Made by a program: the position numbers and the translations under genes. From Bacillota bacterium (GTDB lineage: Bacteria; Bacillota; Clostridia; Acetivibrionales; DSM-1351), in contig JAEWAX010000066.1 of NCBI GenBank assembly GCA_023391425.1, positions 1-64,000 of the forward strand: DNA of 64,000 nucleotides, written 5' to 3'. The notes beneath the pieces were generated by a model. It was not told the DNA's origin and did not search any database. It saw nothing but the letters and a program-made list of their open reading frames with translations. Below are positions 7,920 through 17,880 of the stretch, one piece after another (position 1 is the stretch's first letter; each line of letters begins with the position of its first letter).

Positions 7920-10634
7920 ATGTTGAGAATAGATAAAGCAATTCTAGATACCAATGAGGTAATCTGCGATAACATTTCAAGATTTGACTCCTCTGAAAGA
8001 GGTCTGCTGAGCCAAAATATACTTGGTCATGTAAGAAATTTTGTTGAATATGTTGCCATAAAAGCATTCTCTAATGGAGCAGATATCAATCCGAATGATT
8101 ATGATTTAAATGTTGCCGCGCTGAAAAGCATGCAGGCACGAGGTGAATTACGCTTTCTTTATAGATTCCATGAGATGCTTCAGAAATCAATCTCCCACTA
8201 TACGGTAGACAAGGATGGATCGGAGCGGTTAATGCTGAAATATTATGAGCACCTATTAAGGATAAAGCTATATCTCAAGGATACATATAACCTAAAGGTT
8301 CTTGAAAATATTCAGGATTTTCCATTAAATACAGATACGGAACTTTCAGAATATTATACTAAGATTGCAGAAAAAATCGAAGCTCCCAGCCATCAAAGCA
8401 AGCCTGGTCTCTATAATGATCGATACTATGTGCAGAAGGTTAAGCCGTTCTTTGTGAATCAGAGAATTTATTACGAAGTTACCTTTACTACGGCAAATGC
8501 CAAGGCAAGCAAATTCGACCGGGTAATCGCATTCACTAAGCATGAAATAACAGATAACTATGCAGTGAAATTTTCTATTCATAATGCCGTAATCCATATT
8601 CTCGACAAAAATATGACTATTCAAATTATTGATAACTGGTCGGTTTCCATTCGCCCCTGTGAGTGGGAGAATCTATCAGAAATTTTCGGTGCGCGAATGA
8701 GTATTAGCGCATCCTCCAATGAGTATAAGGAACTTATGAAACATCTTACAACCGTAAGAATGTCCTTAACCGAACTGATAGCAAGTGATCAGGGCTATTA
8801 CGAGTACATAAAGGCTCAAGTAACTGTGCATGCTCAGTCAACTAAGATATACGAACTTCTTGATCAATGCCGGGACATTATTAATAACAAATCTGGCACC
8901 AATGTTATTCACTATCTGCTCCATAAAATGAATAATAGGGTTATAAAGTGGCAGTTATGGAATAAACGGTGCGGCGGACTATCCGATCTTTATTTAAGTT
9001 ATGGCTGTATACCATTTGATCAGATGCCCTATTGCACTTCTCTACGACAACATAATCCTCGAATTTACGATCTGTTTGAGTCAATATCAGTAGACGAGCG
9101 TGAACATGAGCTTTTTGCGAGGTTTATCAAAAATAATACAGAAATCGAGGGGCAGCTTTTTACACCTAAAAAGGATATTGAAGGATTTGATGATATTGAT
9201 GGTCTAATTAGAAAATATAATAGTTCACTCTATTATAAACATACAGACAGAAGGCTCGAAGTTTATAAGGAACATATCTACATAAAGGGATATGCCGATG
9301 ATAGTACTGCAATAATTCGGAAATTGCAAGAACTCGCCTTGTCCGGAGTGTCTCAGTATACGAACTCCGTTGATTCTTGGATATCACGGGAGTCTTATGA
9401 AATTGATGACGGAAGTAAAAAAGAGGCGCTGCGCCAGATGTTCTCCGCTTCACATGTTGCTTTAATATATGGGTCGGCCGGAACCGGTAAATCTACATTA
9501 ATCAAACACATCTCGAATTTCTGGGCGGACAAGAAAAAGGTATATCTGGCAAATACGCATCCTGCGGTAGATAATATGCGGAGAAAAGTTACCGCAGGAA
9601 ACAGCAGTTATAATACGATAGCAAAGTTCCTGTCTAAGAAGAACTTCGATACAGACTGTGACATTCTTTTTATTGATGAGTGCAGCACAGTAAGCAATAC
9701 TGATATGCGAAAAATATTAGATAAAGCAAATTTCAAGTTGATTGTTTTAGTCGGCGATATCTTTCAGATTGAATCTATCTACTTTGGAAATTGGTTTAGT
9801 ATTGCCCAGAAATTTGTGCCAAAATCTTCTGCCTTTGAACTGACTCATCCCTATCGAACCACTAATAATGATCTCCTTACGGTCTGGGATCGTGTACGCA
9901 ATGTCGATGATGCGATTCTGGAGCCACTAGTAAAAAACGAGTTTACTACTAAACTTGACGAATCAATATTTGAGCGTGCCGAGGAAGACGAGATTATTCT
10001 TTGTCTCAACTATGATGGACTATATGGAATCAATAATATCAATCGCTTTCTTCAGAATAGTAATCCAAATGATGGCATTCTTTGGGGCATTAATATTTAT
10101 AAAATTGACGATCCAATATTGTTTAACGAGTCAAATATATTTTCGCCACTCATACACAATAACTCTAAGGGGAGAATTGTTGGTATCCGACCTGAGGACC
10201 AACAGATATGGTTTGATATAGAGCTCGACGAGTCCATTAACGAGATAGATGCATATAACTATGATTTCGAACTTGTTGGTGAGTCAGATACTGGCGATTC
10301 CATTATTTCTTTTAGTATTAACAAGTACCGTAGCACAGACGAGGATGACGATGATAACGATTCAACTGTAGTCCCATTTCAGGTAGCCTATGCCGTTTCA
10401 ATTCATAAAGCGCAAGGTTTGGAATATGACTCGGTGAAAATCGTTATTACGAATGAGACCGAGGAACGTATTACTCATAATATCTTCTATACGGCAATTA
10501 CACGTGCAAAAGAAAAACTGAAAATATATTGGAGTCCCGAGACTGAAAATGCTATCCTTAAACGATTAAAAGTGAAGAATTCAAATAGTGATGCTTATTT
10601 ATTGGCACAGCTTTCTTCGCTTACAATGACGTAA
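7920..10634 (+). CDS. Superfamily 1 DNA helicase with large novel N-terminal region, transposon cargo
   Basis: A 904-residue protein. The C-terminal half is an SF1 helicase: Walker A GSAGTGKST (about 518-526), Walker B LFIDECS (about 583), motif III VGDIFQ (about 612), SIHKAQGLEYDSV (about 827) and motif VI TAITRAKEKL (about 858), an order that fits RecD/UvrD-type translocases. The first 500 residues match no domain that I recognise and contain no visible nuclease motif. The gene has noticeably more G+C and different codon choice (GGGTCGGCCGG, GCGGCGC) than the flanking cargo, which suggests a separate origin. It starts at an ATG after CAGGGGG. A decayed gene follows. A defence role is inference from context. 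Confidence 0.8.
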   Translation: MLRIDKAILDTNEVICDNISRFDSSERGLLSQNILGHVRNFVEYVAIKAFSNGADINPNDYDLNVAALKSMQARGELRFLYRFHEMLQKSISHYTVDKDGSERLMLKYYEHLLRIKLYLKDTYNLKVLENIQDFPLNTDTELSEYYTKIAEKIEAPSHQSKPGLYNDRYYVQKVKPFFVNQRIYYEVTFTTANAKASKFDRVIAFTKHEITDNYAVKFSIHNAVIHILDKNMTIQIIDNWSVSIRPCEWENLSEIFGARMSISASSNEYKELMKHLTTVRMSLTELIASDQGYYEYIKAQVTVHAQSTKIYELLDQCRDIINNKSGTNVIHYLLHKMNNRVIKWQLWNKRCGGLSDLYLSYGCIPFDQMPYCTSLRQHNPRIYDLFESISVDEREHELFARFIKNNTEIEGQLFTPKKDIEGFDDIDGLIRKYNSSLYYKHTDRRLEVYKEHIYIKGYADDSTAIIRKLQELALSGVSQYTNSVDSWISRESYEIDDGSKKEALRQMFSASHVALIYGSAGTGKSTLIKHISNFWADKKKVYLANTHPAVDNMRRKVTAGNSSYNTIAKFLSKKNFDTDCDILFIDECSTVSNTDMRKILDKANFKLIVLVGDIFQIESIYFGNWFSIAQKFVPKSSAFELTHPYRTTNNDLLTVWDRVRNVDDAILEPLVKNEFTTKLDESIFERAEEDEIILCLNYDGLYGINNINRFLQNSNPNDGILWGINIYKIDDPILFNESNIFSPLIHNNSKGRIVGIRPEDQQIWFDIELDESINEIDAYNYDFELVGESDTGDSIISFSINKYRSTDEDDDDNDSTVVPFQVAYAVSIHKAQGLEYDSVKIVITNETEERITHNIFYTAITRAKEKLKIYWSPETENAILKRLKVKNSNSDAYLLAQLSSLTMT

Positions 10635-10674
10635 TCATATACAGCATAGAAAACAATACCCAGGAGGAGTACCT

Positions 10675-10895
10675 ATGCCTGTTTTTGAAGATTTTGATTT
10701 AATCATGGAGTATGCCCACTTTTGAAATTGGGCACCGGACTGGAACGTTGTAAAAGAAGTATATAGAAGAATCCCAAATTCAAACAAACTCCTTTCGCAT
10801 ATACATATTTAGAAGAAATGATTAAACAACTATGGTAAGGACACATAACTTCAGATTAGGCGAATAATGCGTATTTGGATGAATATGTTTAACTG
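10675..10895 (+). pseudogene. Decayed gene behind the helicase
   Basis: An ATG with a good AGGAGG site opens MPVFEDFDLIMEYAHF, then TGA. The same frame continues NWAPDWNVVKEVYRRIPNS, and after a frame shift PFAYTYLEEMI; further shifts give NFRLGE and AYLDEYV. A protein-like string broken by at least two stops and two frame shifts indicates a pseudogene, once translated right after the helicase. I do not recognise the family. The stretch from 10896 to 11133 shows nothing clear. Confidence 0.55.
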
Positions 10896-11133
10896 TCATG
10901 TTAAGTTTATTTTCTTGCAACCAAAGTCCAAGATAACATAGTAAATAAAATGGTATATCAAGTTTCCCGAGAAAGAGGATTCTTGGCATGCAATTCTTTA
11001 GATATATTGAGAGTAAGGCGACGGTTTATACTATGTGCTCTATATCTACCTGTTTTATGATATCATGTTAAATGTCTTTAAATAAATTTCTGATAATTTA
11101 TCATAAATAAGAAATATTATTATTTTTGATCTT

Positions 11134-13017
11134 TTAATTATATTTACTTATTTCACTGTGTATAAATTGAATCAACTCTTTAGAAAGTTTAGTTTGATTT
11201 AATCCTGCCTTTGCAACAACTCTATGATACTTTAATTTCTCATTTTGAGAATACAATTTTTGTATAGTTAGAATTACTCTATACTTTTGAAATTCGATAA
11301 CTGATTCTATGTTAGAATCAATTAATTTACATGTCCTTGGTAATAAATGAGGATTTAATGAATTCGATCTTAAGCCAAGGGCTCTACAAATAAGCGATTT
11401 GGTTAAACGTTTCCTTAAATTATTATTTTTAATTATATTGATTAACTCATTTACTTTTTCATATAATTCATTATCTCTCTTAATCCAGTCAATAAATTTG
11501 GGATTTGTCTTATACGGTTTATTATAAATGTCAGGTTTAGGTTGCATTTCTTTTATCCATAATGGATTGTGGTTTAAAAGCCATGATACTTGCTTTTCAC
11601 AGTTCTTTTTCAGCTCACTACGAGTGCAGCGAGGATGATCAGTTAAATAGATTAAAATTTTGTTTTTATATTCTTGCTCTATTTCTGCATTATTTCTTTT
11701 TTTAACTTCAACTTTAGCATTTGTGGTAAGTAGGTCTATAATGCCAAGTTCTTTTGCATATGATCGGATAGTTTTGCTATCACACTCCATAAGTCTGCCT
11801 AATTCACGCATTGATGTTATCCCAGATAAAATATGATTTTTTAAGTTGTATTCCCATATATCTCCATATTCTCTTACTTGTTTTTTTACATATTTATCAT
11901 TAGCATCTTTATCTGGTCCGCTTCTAGAATAAATATATCCACAGTCACATTTAAATATTCCTATAGGTTTTAGATATGAGCTACGTCTAGAAATTGTACA
12001 GTCTGTTATTACTAATTCCTTATAATGTGTTACTACAGGATTTAAGCATGGCCATGGACCTACCCCAAATGGATTATAATGTCTTTCAAAGTTTTGTATA
12101 AAATTAAGTACGTTTTTTGCTAAAAATTCTATAAGCAATATATGTCTTAAGGGGTGAATTATTCCTTTATAACTATCCTTTGCTATGTTTTTAAACCAAT
12201 CTGTTGTTATATTTATATTGGAATCTAGTAAATTTAAAAAGTCTTCTGAATGAAATGCAGTTATTTTTTGTATGAGCTCAGATTGATGAATTTTTTTTGA
12301 AAGACTAGATAGCCCCATAGTGTATAATGCAGTATTATATTTGTCTTTAAAGTAATAAACATCTAAATCATTAATATTATTATTAAAAAAATATTCTATA
12401 TCTCTAGATAGCTGCAACAATTTAGGTTTCAATCTACGTGGGTATTGAGAATTTGTATTAGATTTTATACTTGAGCCAGAAAGATAATCTTCGATATCGA
12501 TGTAACTATCATAAACTGAAGTATTCATTATTTGTATATCGTAAAGGTATTTCTGATGTTTTGTACAAATAAAATAGCCAGGAACTTGATGAATTCTGTG
12601 TATGTAAGCTTCTCCATAGTACATTCTATCTTCATCTATACAAGATGGACATATTTTTATGCCACCATTTTTACATATTGAGCCCGCGGTATTCCCTAGT
12701 TTTAATTGTACTAATCCTGGATTGCCACTCTTCATACATTCTTCTATTTCAATACAAACTTTTGAAGTCAAAAATGGTTTATATATAGGGAATATAGTAT
12801 GATTATTTATAAAAAATTTTGGTGTATATTCATCATGAAAGAAATTACTGCAAAAGTAATTTAAATTACTAGCAAAATTATTTGCTTTTATATAAGTGGT
12901 ATTTAATAGTTCTTTTAGACTTTGTGATATTAAAGAATTTCCACTATACTTATGAAAGCGCGAAATATAACTATAAAATATTTCATCCGGATATATAGAG
13001 GGATATGTATAAAACAC
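11134..13017 (-). CDS. TnsD/TniQ-family target selector, second paralogue
   Basis: A 627-residue protein paralogous to the operon tnsD at 17881. Shared features: N-terminal TniQ segment (YPDEIFYSYISRFHKYSG), FF.NNHTIFPIYKPF, a zinc-finger CPSC...CTKH (C123, C126, C151, H154), HRIHQVPGYFIC, FKCDCGYIYSR, and a helix-turn-helix near MRELGRLMECDSKTIRSYAKELG. TnsD proteins bind a chosen chromosomal site and recruit TnsC. The start is GTG at 13017 after AAGGAG, eight bases away. The gene is divergent from tnsA. One of the two TnsD proteins must recognise the glmS end; the other probably recognises another site. Which is which cannot be decided from sequence. Confidence 0.88.
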   Translation of the reverse strand: MFYTYPSIYPDEIFYSYISRFHKYSGNSLISQSLKELLNTTYIKANNFASNLNYFCSNFFHDEYTPKFFINNHTIFPIYKPFLTSKVCIEIEECMKSGNPGLVQLKLGNTAGSICKNGGIKICPSCIDEDRMYYGEAYIHRIHQVPGYFICTKHQKYLYDIQIMNTSVYDSYIDIEDYLSGSSIKSNTNSQYPRRLKPKLLQLSRDIEYFFNNNINDLDVYYFKDKYNTALYTMGLSSLSKKIHQSELIQKITAFHSEDFLNLLDSNINITTDWFKNIAKDSYKGIIHPLRHILLIEFLAKNVLNFIQNFERHYNPFGVGPWPCLNPVVTHYKELVITDCTISRRSSYLKPIGIFKCDCGYIYSRSGPDKDANDKYVKKQVREYGDIWEYNLKNHILSGITSMRELGRLMECDSKTIRSYAKELGIIDLLTTNAKVEVKKRNNAEIEQEYKNKILIYLTDHPRCTRSELKKNCEKQVSWLLNHNPLWIKEMQPKPDIYNKPYKTNPKFIDWIKRDNELYEKVNELINIIKNNNLRKRLTKSLICRALGLRSNSLNPHLLPRTCKLIDSNIESVIEFQKYRVILTIQKLYSQNEKLKYHRVVAKAGLNQTKLSKELIQFIHSEISKYN

Positions 13018-13244
13018 TTTTATTTCTCCTTTTAATCAAGTAAATATTTCTAATAACTTAATTTAGAAATATTTATATTTGTGATAGTATATTATAATAG
13101 AAGTTCACATAAAATTCAATTATGTAAATATTAATTATAGAATGAAATAAACTAATTTTTATTGGGTACAATTGTAAAGGTATATAATTTACGATTTTAA
13201 TAGACAAATTCAATGTAAATATATATTCATAAAGGAGAATGACC

Positions 13245-14033
13245 ATGAAATCCCGTAAAACAGATAAATGGAGATTAAAAGAAAAACGTGGGCAAGGATA
13301 TGGTGAAAACTATAAACCATGGATATTAGTTCACGAAGTGCCGTCTGATGGCAGATCACATAAGATATATGGCTGGAAGCATAATAGAACTTACCACTTT
13401 CTATCAGATGGTGAATTCTATGCTTTTTTAAGACTACAAAAGCAAGATAATGTTCTTGATATTAGAGAGCAATTTCCACTACTTCCACTGCAAGATACTC
13501 TTGATATAGCTAAAAAAAATGGTATATGCCATCCACCAATAACTAAAAGTGATGATAAAGACAAAAACATATTAACTTCTGATTTAAATATACTTGTTAG
13601 CAACGGCTCTGAGGTTAAAGAGATAGTTCGAACTGTAAAAACCGAGGCTGATTTAAAAAAAACAAGAACTCAAGAGAAACTATTTATTGAAAAAGAGTAT
13701 TGGACTAAAAAAGGCATTGACTGGGGTATTATACTTCATACTGAAGAGTCAAAAGTAATCGGGAATAATATATATCAAATCTATCAAGATTATTTTTGGA
13801 CTGAAGATAAAAATCTTACTGATGAAGAGTTAAATTGGCTGGTGGATAGATTTAAAGATATGCTTATTAAAAATGACATGGTAATACATAAAACTACGCA
13901 AACATTTGAAAAATCTTTAGAATGGCGAGAAGGAGAAGGATTAAATTTTTTTAAATTCTTATTAGCCCATAAAATAATAAAGACTGACTTTACAATAAAA
14001 TTTAACTATTTTGATATGAAAATATGGTTTTAA
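13245..14033 (+). CDS. tnsA: TnsA-like transposon endonuclease
   Basis: A 262-residue protein with the TnsA layout: N-terminal restriction-endonuclease-like domain and C-terminal winged-helix part. In Tn7, TnsA cuts the 5' strands at the transposon ends while TnsB cuts the 3' strands, giving cut-and-paste movement. Candidate active-site residues are E57 (SDGEFY), D113 (TSDLNI) and K132 (RTVKTE), close to the known E, D and QxK positions of Tn7 TnsA. The ATG at 13245 is seven bases from GGAG, whereas the in-frame ATG at 13239 touches it, so 13245 is preferred. It is the first gene of tnsABCD, with 12 bp to tnsB. Confidence 0.9.
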   Translation: MKSRKTDKWRLKEKRGQGYGENYKPWILVHEVPSDGRSHKIYGWKHNRTYHFLSDGEFYAFLRLQKQDNVLDIREQFPLLPLQDTLDIAKKNGICHPPITKSDDKDKNILTSDLNILVSNGSEVKEIVRTVKTEADLKKTRTQEKLFIEKEYWTKKGIDWGIILHTEESKVIGNNIYQIYQDYFWTEDKNLTDEELNWLVDRFKDMLIKNDMVIHKTTQTFEKSLEWREGEGLNFFKFLLAHKIIKTDFTIKFNYFDMKIWF

Positions 14034-14045
14034 GGAGCAACACCA

Positions 14046-16184
14046 ATGGATAATATATTATACAACAATGACCTGATAAAAAATTTAGTAACTGGCACTA
14101 CAGAAAGGATATTGTGGAATAGCTCTTCCCTAAATTATTTATACTCCATAGAATTGTTTACAAATAAGTTAATTATCAACAAAAAAGCAATTACTGATAT
14201 AGAAAAAGGCTTAGAAGAAGGTGTTTTTACTATATTACCAGATGATACAAAACTTAAAGTATTAAATATAGATGAGTTAAATGAATCTAGAAAAGAATTA
14301 CTAGAAAATCGCTATAAAATTGTAAAAGTTATAGATAATGATGAGAATATTCCATATTGTTATGAAAGAGCATACAGGGGAAAGTTAATAAAAAAAGCAG
14401 TAGAGAAATATGATGTAGCGGAAAAGACAGTTTATCAGTATATAAGGAAATTCTGGCAAGGTGGTAGAACGATAGATTCTCTTTACGATGATTATGATAA
14501 TTGCGGTAGGAATCCAGTAAAAAACTATACAAAAAAACCAGGTAGGAAAAGTGCTGCAGATAGGCTATTTCTTAAAAGAGATAAGGATCATACCGGATTT
14601 ATTGTAGATAAACAAGCAAAAGAGATATTTTATAAGGGGTATGTTAGATATATTAAAAATAATGCTGATATTGCTTTAAGTAAGGCTTTTGATGATATAA
14701 AAACAGATAATTATGGAGAAAAATCTTGGAACCAAAAACCAACTTATGAACAATTTTATTACTGGTTTAGAAATAATATTGATATGGATGAAAATGAGAA
14801 GTTCAGAAAAGGTAAAAAGAATTATCAAAATAATGTTCGGGGTTTAACTTCAGATACAATATTTGAGGCAGATGCTCCTGGTTTTAGATATCAAGTAGAT
14901 TCAACTCAATTTCCAATTTATTTGGTAAACAGAATAGATAGAAAGTTGATTGTTGGCAGGCCAGTAGTTTATTTTGCCGTAGACGCATATTCTACAATTA
15001 TTACAGGTGTTCATGTCACTCTATTTCCAGAGTCTTGGGACGGATATGCTAGCTTATTGTATAATGCAATCGAGGATAAAGTGAAATATTGTAGAGTGTT
15101 TGGAAAAGAGATTACAAGTGATGAATGGATTGTTAAAGGTTCTCCAAAAGTTGTTCTGGGAGATAGGGGAGGCTTTATTAGCAAACATTCAGATTTATTA
15201 ATAGAAAAATTGAATATTGGATTTGAGATTGCGCCTTCATTCTCTGGTAGTTCTAAAGGCAATGTGGAAAAGAAATTTGATATTATTGAACAAATGTTAA
15301 AGCATGAATTACCAGGAATTATTAAAGAAAAATATAGAGAACGTGGAGGAACTGATTATAGAAAAGATGCTAAATTAGATTTATATGAATTTACACAAAT
15401 AGTTATAGAAGCTGTTTTAGAGCGAAACGAAAAAATAATGAAGGACTACCCACTTGAGAAAGAATTGGTTTGGGCAGCGATAGAGCCAAGCGCTAACAAT
15501 ATTTTCAAGTGGGCTATATCTCGGAAAAGCGGTGCATTAAGAAGTCAATCAGAAGAAAAACTTCGTTTTTATTTATTGAGACATGGTACAGCCTCAATTA
15601 CTCATAGAGGTATTAAATACGGGAAAATGTACTACACCTGTAAAATAGCACAAGAAGAAAACTGGTTTTCAAGGGTAAATAAAGCTCAAACATTTGAAAT
15701 AGCATTTGATTCAAGGTGTTTGAACACAATTTTACTTCATGATGAAAAAAATATGCGATTTATTGAATGCGAAATCAATAGACAGCTGACTTCAAATTCC
15801 AAGTACATTGATAGGAGTTTAGAGGAAATTGAAAGCTATGACGAAAATGTTTTAGCTAAAAATAAGATTTATACGGATAAAAATGATGAATCATCTAGAA
15901 AGCATAAAGAAAATAGAGATAAAATTACTAAATCAGCTGATGAAAAAAGCAAAAACAGGGGAGCAGTATGTGTCAATAGTATTGAACAAAATAACGCGAT
16001 TGAAAAAGGTCTATACGGCAATAAAGAATCGTTGATTAAAAATCCATATGAATCACAAATAGATAATTTTGACCAAAACGATAGTAAATTCAATGAAAGA
16101 GTCACAGCACAAAATGTTAAAAGTAACTCAAGACAAAGATTTCAGAGCTTAATTAGCAAAAAAATTAATGAGGATTTAGGCTAG
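14046..16184 (+). CDS. tnsB: TnsB-like DDE transposase
   Basis: A 712-residue transposase of the rve (retroviral integrase) fold that binds the transposon ends, cuts the 3' strands and joins them to target. The catalytic triad is D285 (YQVDSTQF), D373 (VLGDRGGF) and E408 (SSKGNVEKKF); the spacing of 88 and 35 residues equals what I recall for Tn7 TnsB. A helix-turn-helix region lies near residues 120-145 (VEKYDVAEKTVYQYI). The C-terminal tail (about 600-712) is highly charged and probably disordered, where Tn7 TnsB contacts TnsC. AAGGAG precedes the ATG. It should recognise the 19-bp sites at 5101-5158 and 26427-26566. Confidence 0.95.
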   Translation: MDNILYNNDLIKNLVTGTTERILWNSSSLNYLYSIELFTNKLIINKKAITDIEKGLEEGVFTILPDDTKLKVLNIDELNESRKELLENRYKIVKVIDNDENIPYCYERAYRGKLIKKAVEKYDVAEKTVYQYIRKFWQGGRTIDSLYDDYDNCGRNPVKNYTKKPGRKSAADRLFLKRDKDHTGFIVDKQAKEIFYKGYVRYIKNNADIALSKAFDDIKTDNYGEKSWNQKPTYEQFYYWFRNNIDMDENEKFRKGKKNYQNNVRGLTSDTIFEADAPGFRYQVDSTQFPIYLVNRIDRKLIVGRPVVYFAVDAYSTIITGVHVTLFPESWDGYASLLYNAIEDKVKYCRVFGKEITSDEWIVKGSPKVVLGDRGGFISKHSDLLIEKLNIGFEIAPSFSGSSKGNVEKKFDIIEQMLKHELPGIIKEKYRERGGTDYRKDAKLDLYEFTQIVIEAVLERNEKIMKDYPLEKELVWAAIEPSANNIFKWAISRKSGALRSQSEEKLRFYLLRHGTASITHRGIKYGKMYYTCKIAQEENWFSRVNKAQTFEIAFDSRCLNTILLHDEKNMRFIECEINRQLTSNSKYIDRSLEEIESYDENVLAKNKIYTDKNDESSRKHKENRDKITKSADEKSKNRGAVCVNSIEQNNAIEKGLYGNKESLIKNPYESQIDNFDQNDSKFNERVTAQNVKSNSRQRFQSLISKKINEDLG

Positions 16185-16197
16185 AAGAAAGGATATT

Positions 16198-17865
16198 ATG
16201 TTTAATTATAATTATTATGAAAATTATGAGATTTCCCAATATGAGGATATAGTAAAGAACGGTAAATTTTATTTTAGGGAACATGTTAATGCAAGATATA
16301 TTAGGCAAGAGCAAGAGAATTACAGTGGGAATTTATTAATTGAAGCATTACCACCTATTAAGAATCTTGATAAAACGTTTGAATTTTTAAAAAAATATCC
16401 TAACTATTCAGAGAACGAAAAAAATTGCTCTGATGAGTATAGAATACATAGTATATTCAGACTTCTTAACTTTTTAATACCTTTATCATCAAATTTACTG
16501 ACTGATCAATATTTATCAATCAGTATGCGTAATGGATATATTAGTAAAAGAATAGGGACTAGAGATTATTGGAGTATGATTGAAAAATCAAATAGAAATC
16601 TTGTTAAAGGGGAAAAGAATGTTTTAGAATTATCCACGCAATATTCAATTGCATCAAATTCTTCAAATGGTTTTTTAATTATTGGTGCAAGTGGATGTGG
16701 AAAAACATCAGGTATTAATAATAGTCTCTCCTTCTACCCACAAGTTATTAAACACTTTGTAGATGTAGATGGAATGAAAAGTTTTTTTACTCAAATACCG
16801 TGGATACGAGTAGACTGCTCTTATGATGGGAGAATTTCAGGTGTATGTTATCACTTCTTTAGTGAACTTGATTTGCTCCTTGGAACTGATTATGTTCACA
16901 AATACGGTAGGATAACTATTGATAAAATGATTGAAGCAATTTCTTTTCTATCATTAAAATATGCAATTGGTGCCCTTGTAGTTGATGAGATTCAGTATAT
17001 TAAACAAACTAAGAATGGAGAAGAGTTATTTAACTTTTTCGTTACTCTTTCTAATACAATTAGAATTCCAATTATATATATCGGAACATATAAAGCAAGT
17101 AATACTATTTTAGGTGAACAGTATGCTAAGGGGAGAAAAAGCGAGGGGATAGGATCAGTTTAATATTATCGACTGGAATCTAATGATCTGGAATGGAATA
17201 CTTTTATAGAAACTCTTTGGAAATATCAATGGGTAAAAAACATAACACCTCTGACTCAAGAACTCAGAGATATAATGTTTAAGCGTTCGTTGGGAATTAT
17301 TGATAGGGTAATTAAAATATTCATGGCTGTTCAACTAGAAGCTGTTTTCTCTGGGGAAGAACAAATAACTATAGATTTAATAAATAACGTAGCTGATAAT
17401 AAATTTAAGTTATCAGAGAAAATAATTAGAGCGTTTCAATCAGGAAATAAAGCTAATATAAATCTATATGATGATATCATTGCACCTGACATCAAAATAG
17501 AAGAATATCTAAATAGAAATCTAGCGACTCAAAAAATAGATGAAATTTATAATAGCCAGTCATTTAAGGAAAGTATTAACAAGCAACAGACAATTGATAA
17601 TATTATTCATATATTACATCAAACAATGGATTTTAAAAATGACGATATAGAAAAGGCTGCAGTTATAGTAGTGAATAAATTTGGATATAATAAAGATATT
17701 AATGTTTTAATAAAGGAAGTAGCAAAAGAATTATTAAGAATAGAAATAAACAATGAAAATAATGATGAAAAGCAGCCTAAAAAGAAGAAAGGTGCTAAAA
17801 AACAAAAAGTACCAATAAATTTTGTGAAGGATAATATAAAAGATGTTCTTGATGGAATAAGTTAA
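16198..17865 (+). pseudogene. tnsC: tnsC, AAA+ regulator interrupted by an in-frame TAA
   Basis: Codons 1-321 hold the AAA+ core: Walker A GASGCGKTS (163-171, Lys169) and Walker B ALVVDEIQ (259-266). TAA at 17161-17163 follows GIGSV. The same frame continues without shift as YYRLESNDLEWNTFIETLW... to 17865. Reading the stop as one residue gives 555 residues, the length of Tn7 TnsC. TnsC links the target selector to TnsA and TnsB; in Tn7 its far C-terminus activates TnsA, so a product ending at 321 should not support transposition. CAA to TAA is one simple route to the stop. The internal ATG at 17275 has no good ribosome binding site. A sequencing error or readthrough remains possible. Confidence 0.85.
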
Positions 17866-17880
17866 AGGAATTTCAAAAAA

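Noticed and set aside
17161..17163. Programmed recoding or frameshifting in tnsC
   Set aside because: There is no frame change, slippery run or obvious hairpin after the stop; a simple nonsense mutation explains it better, though readthrough is not excluded.
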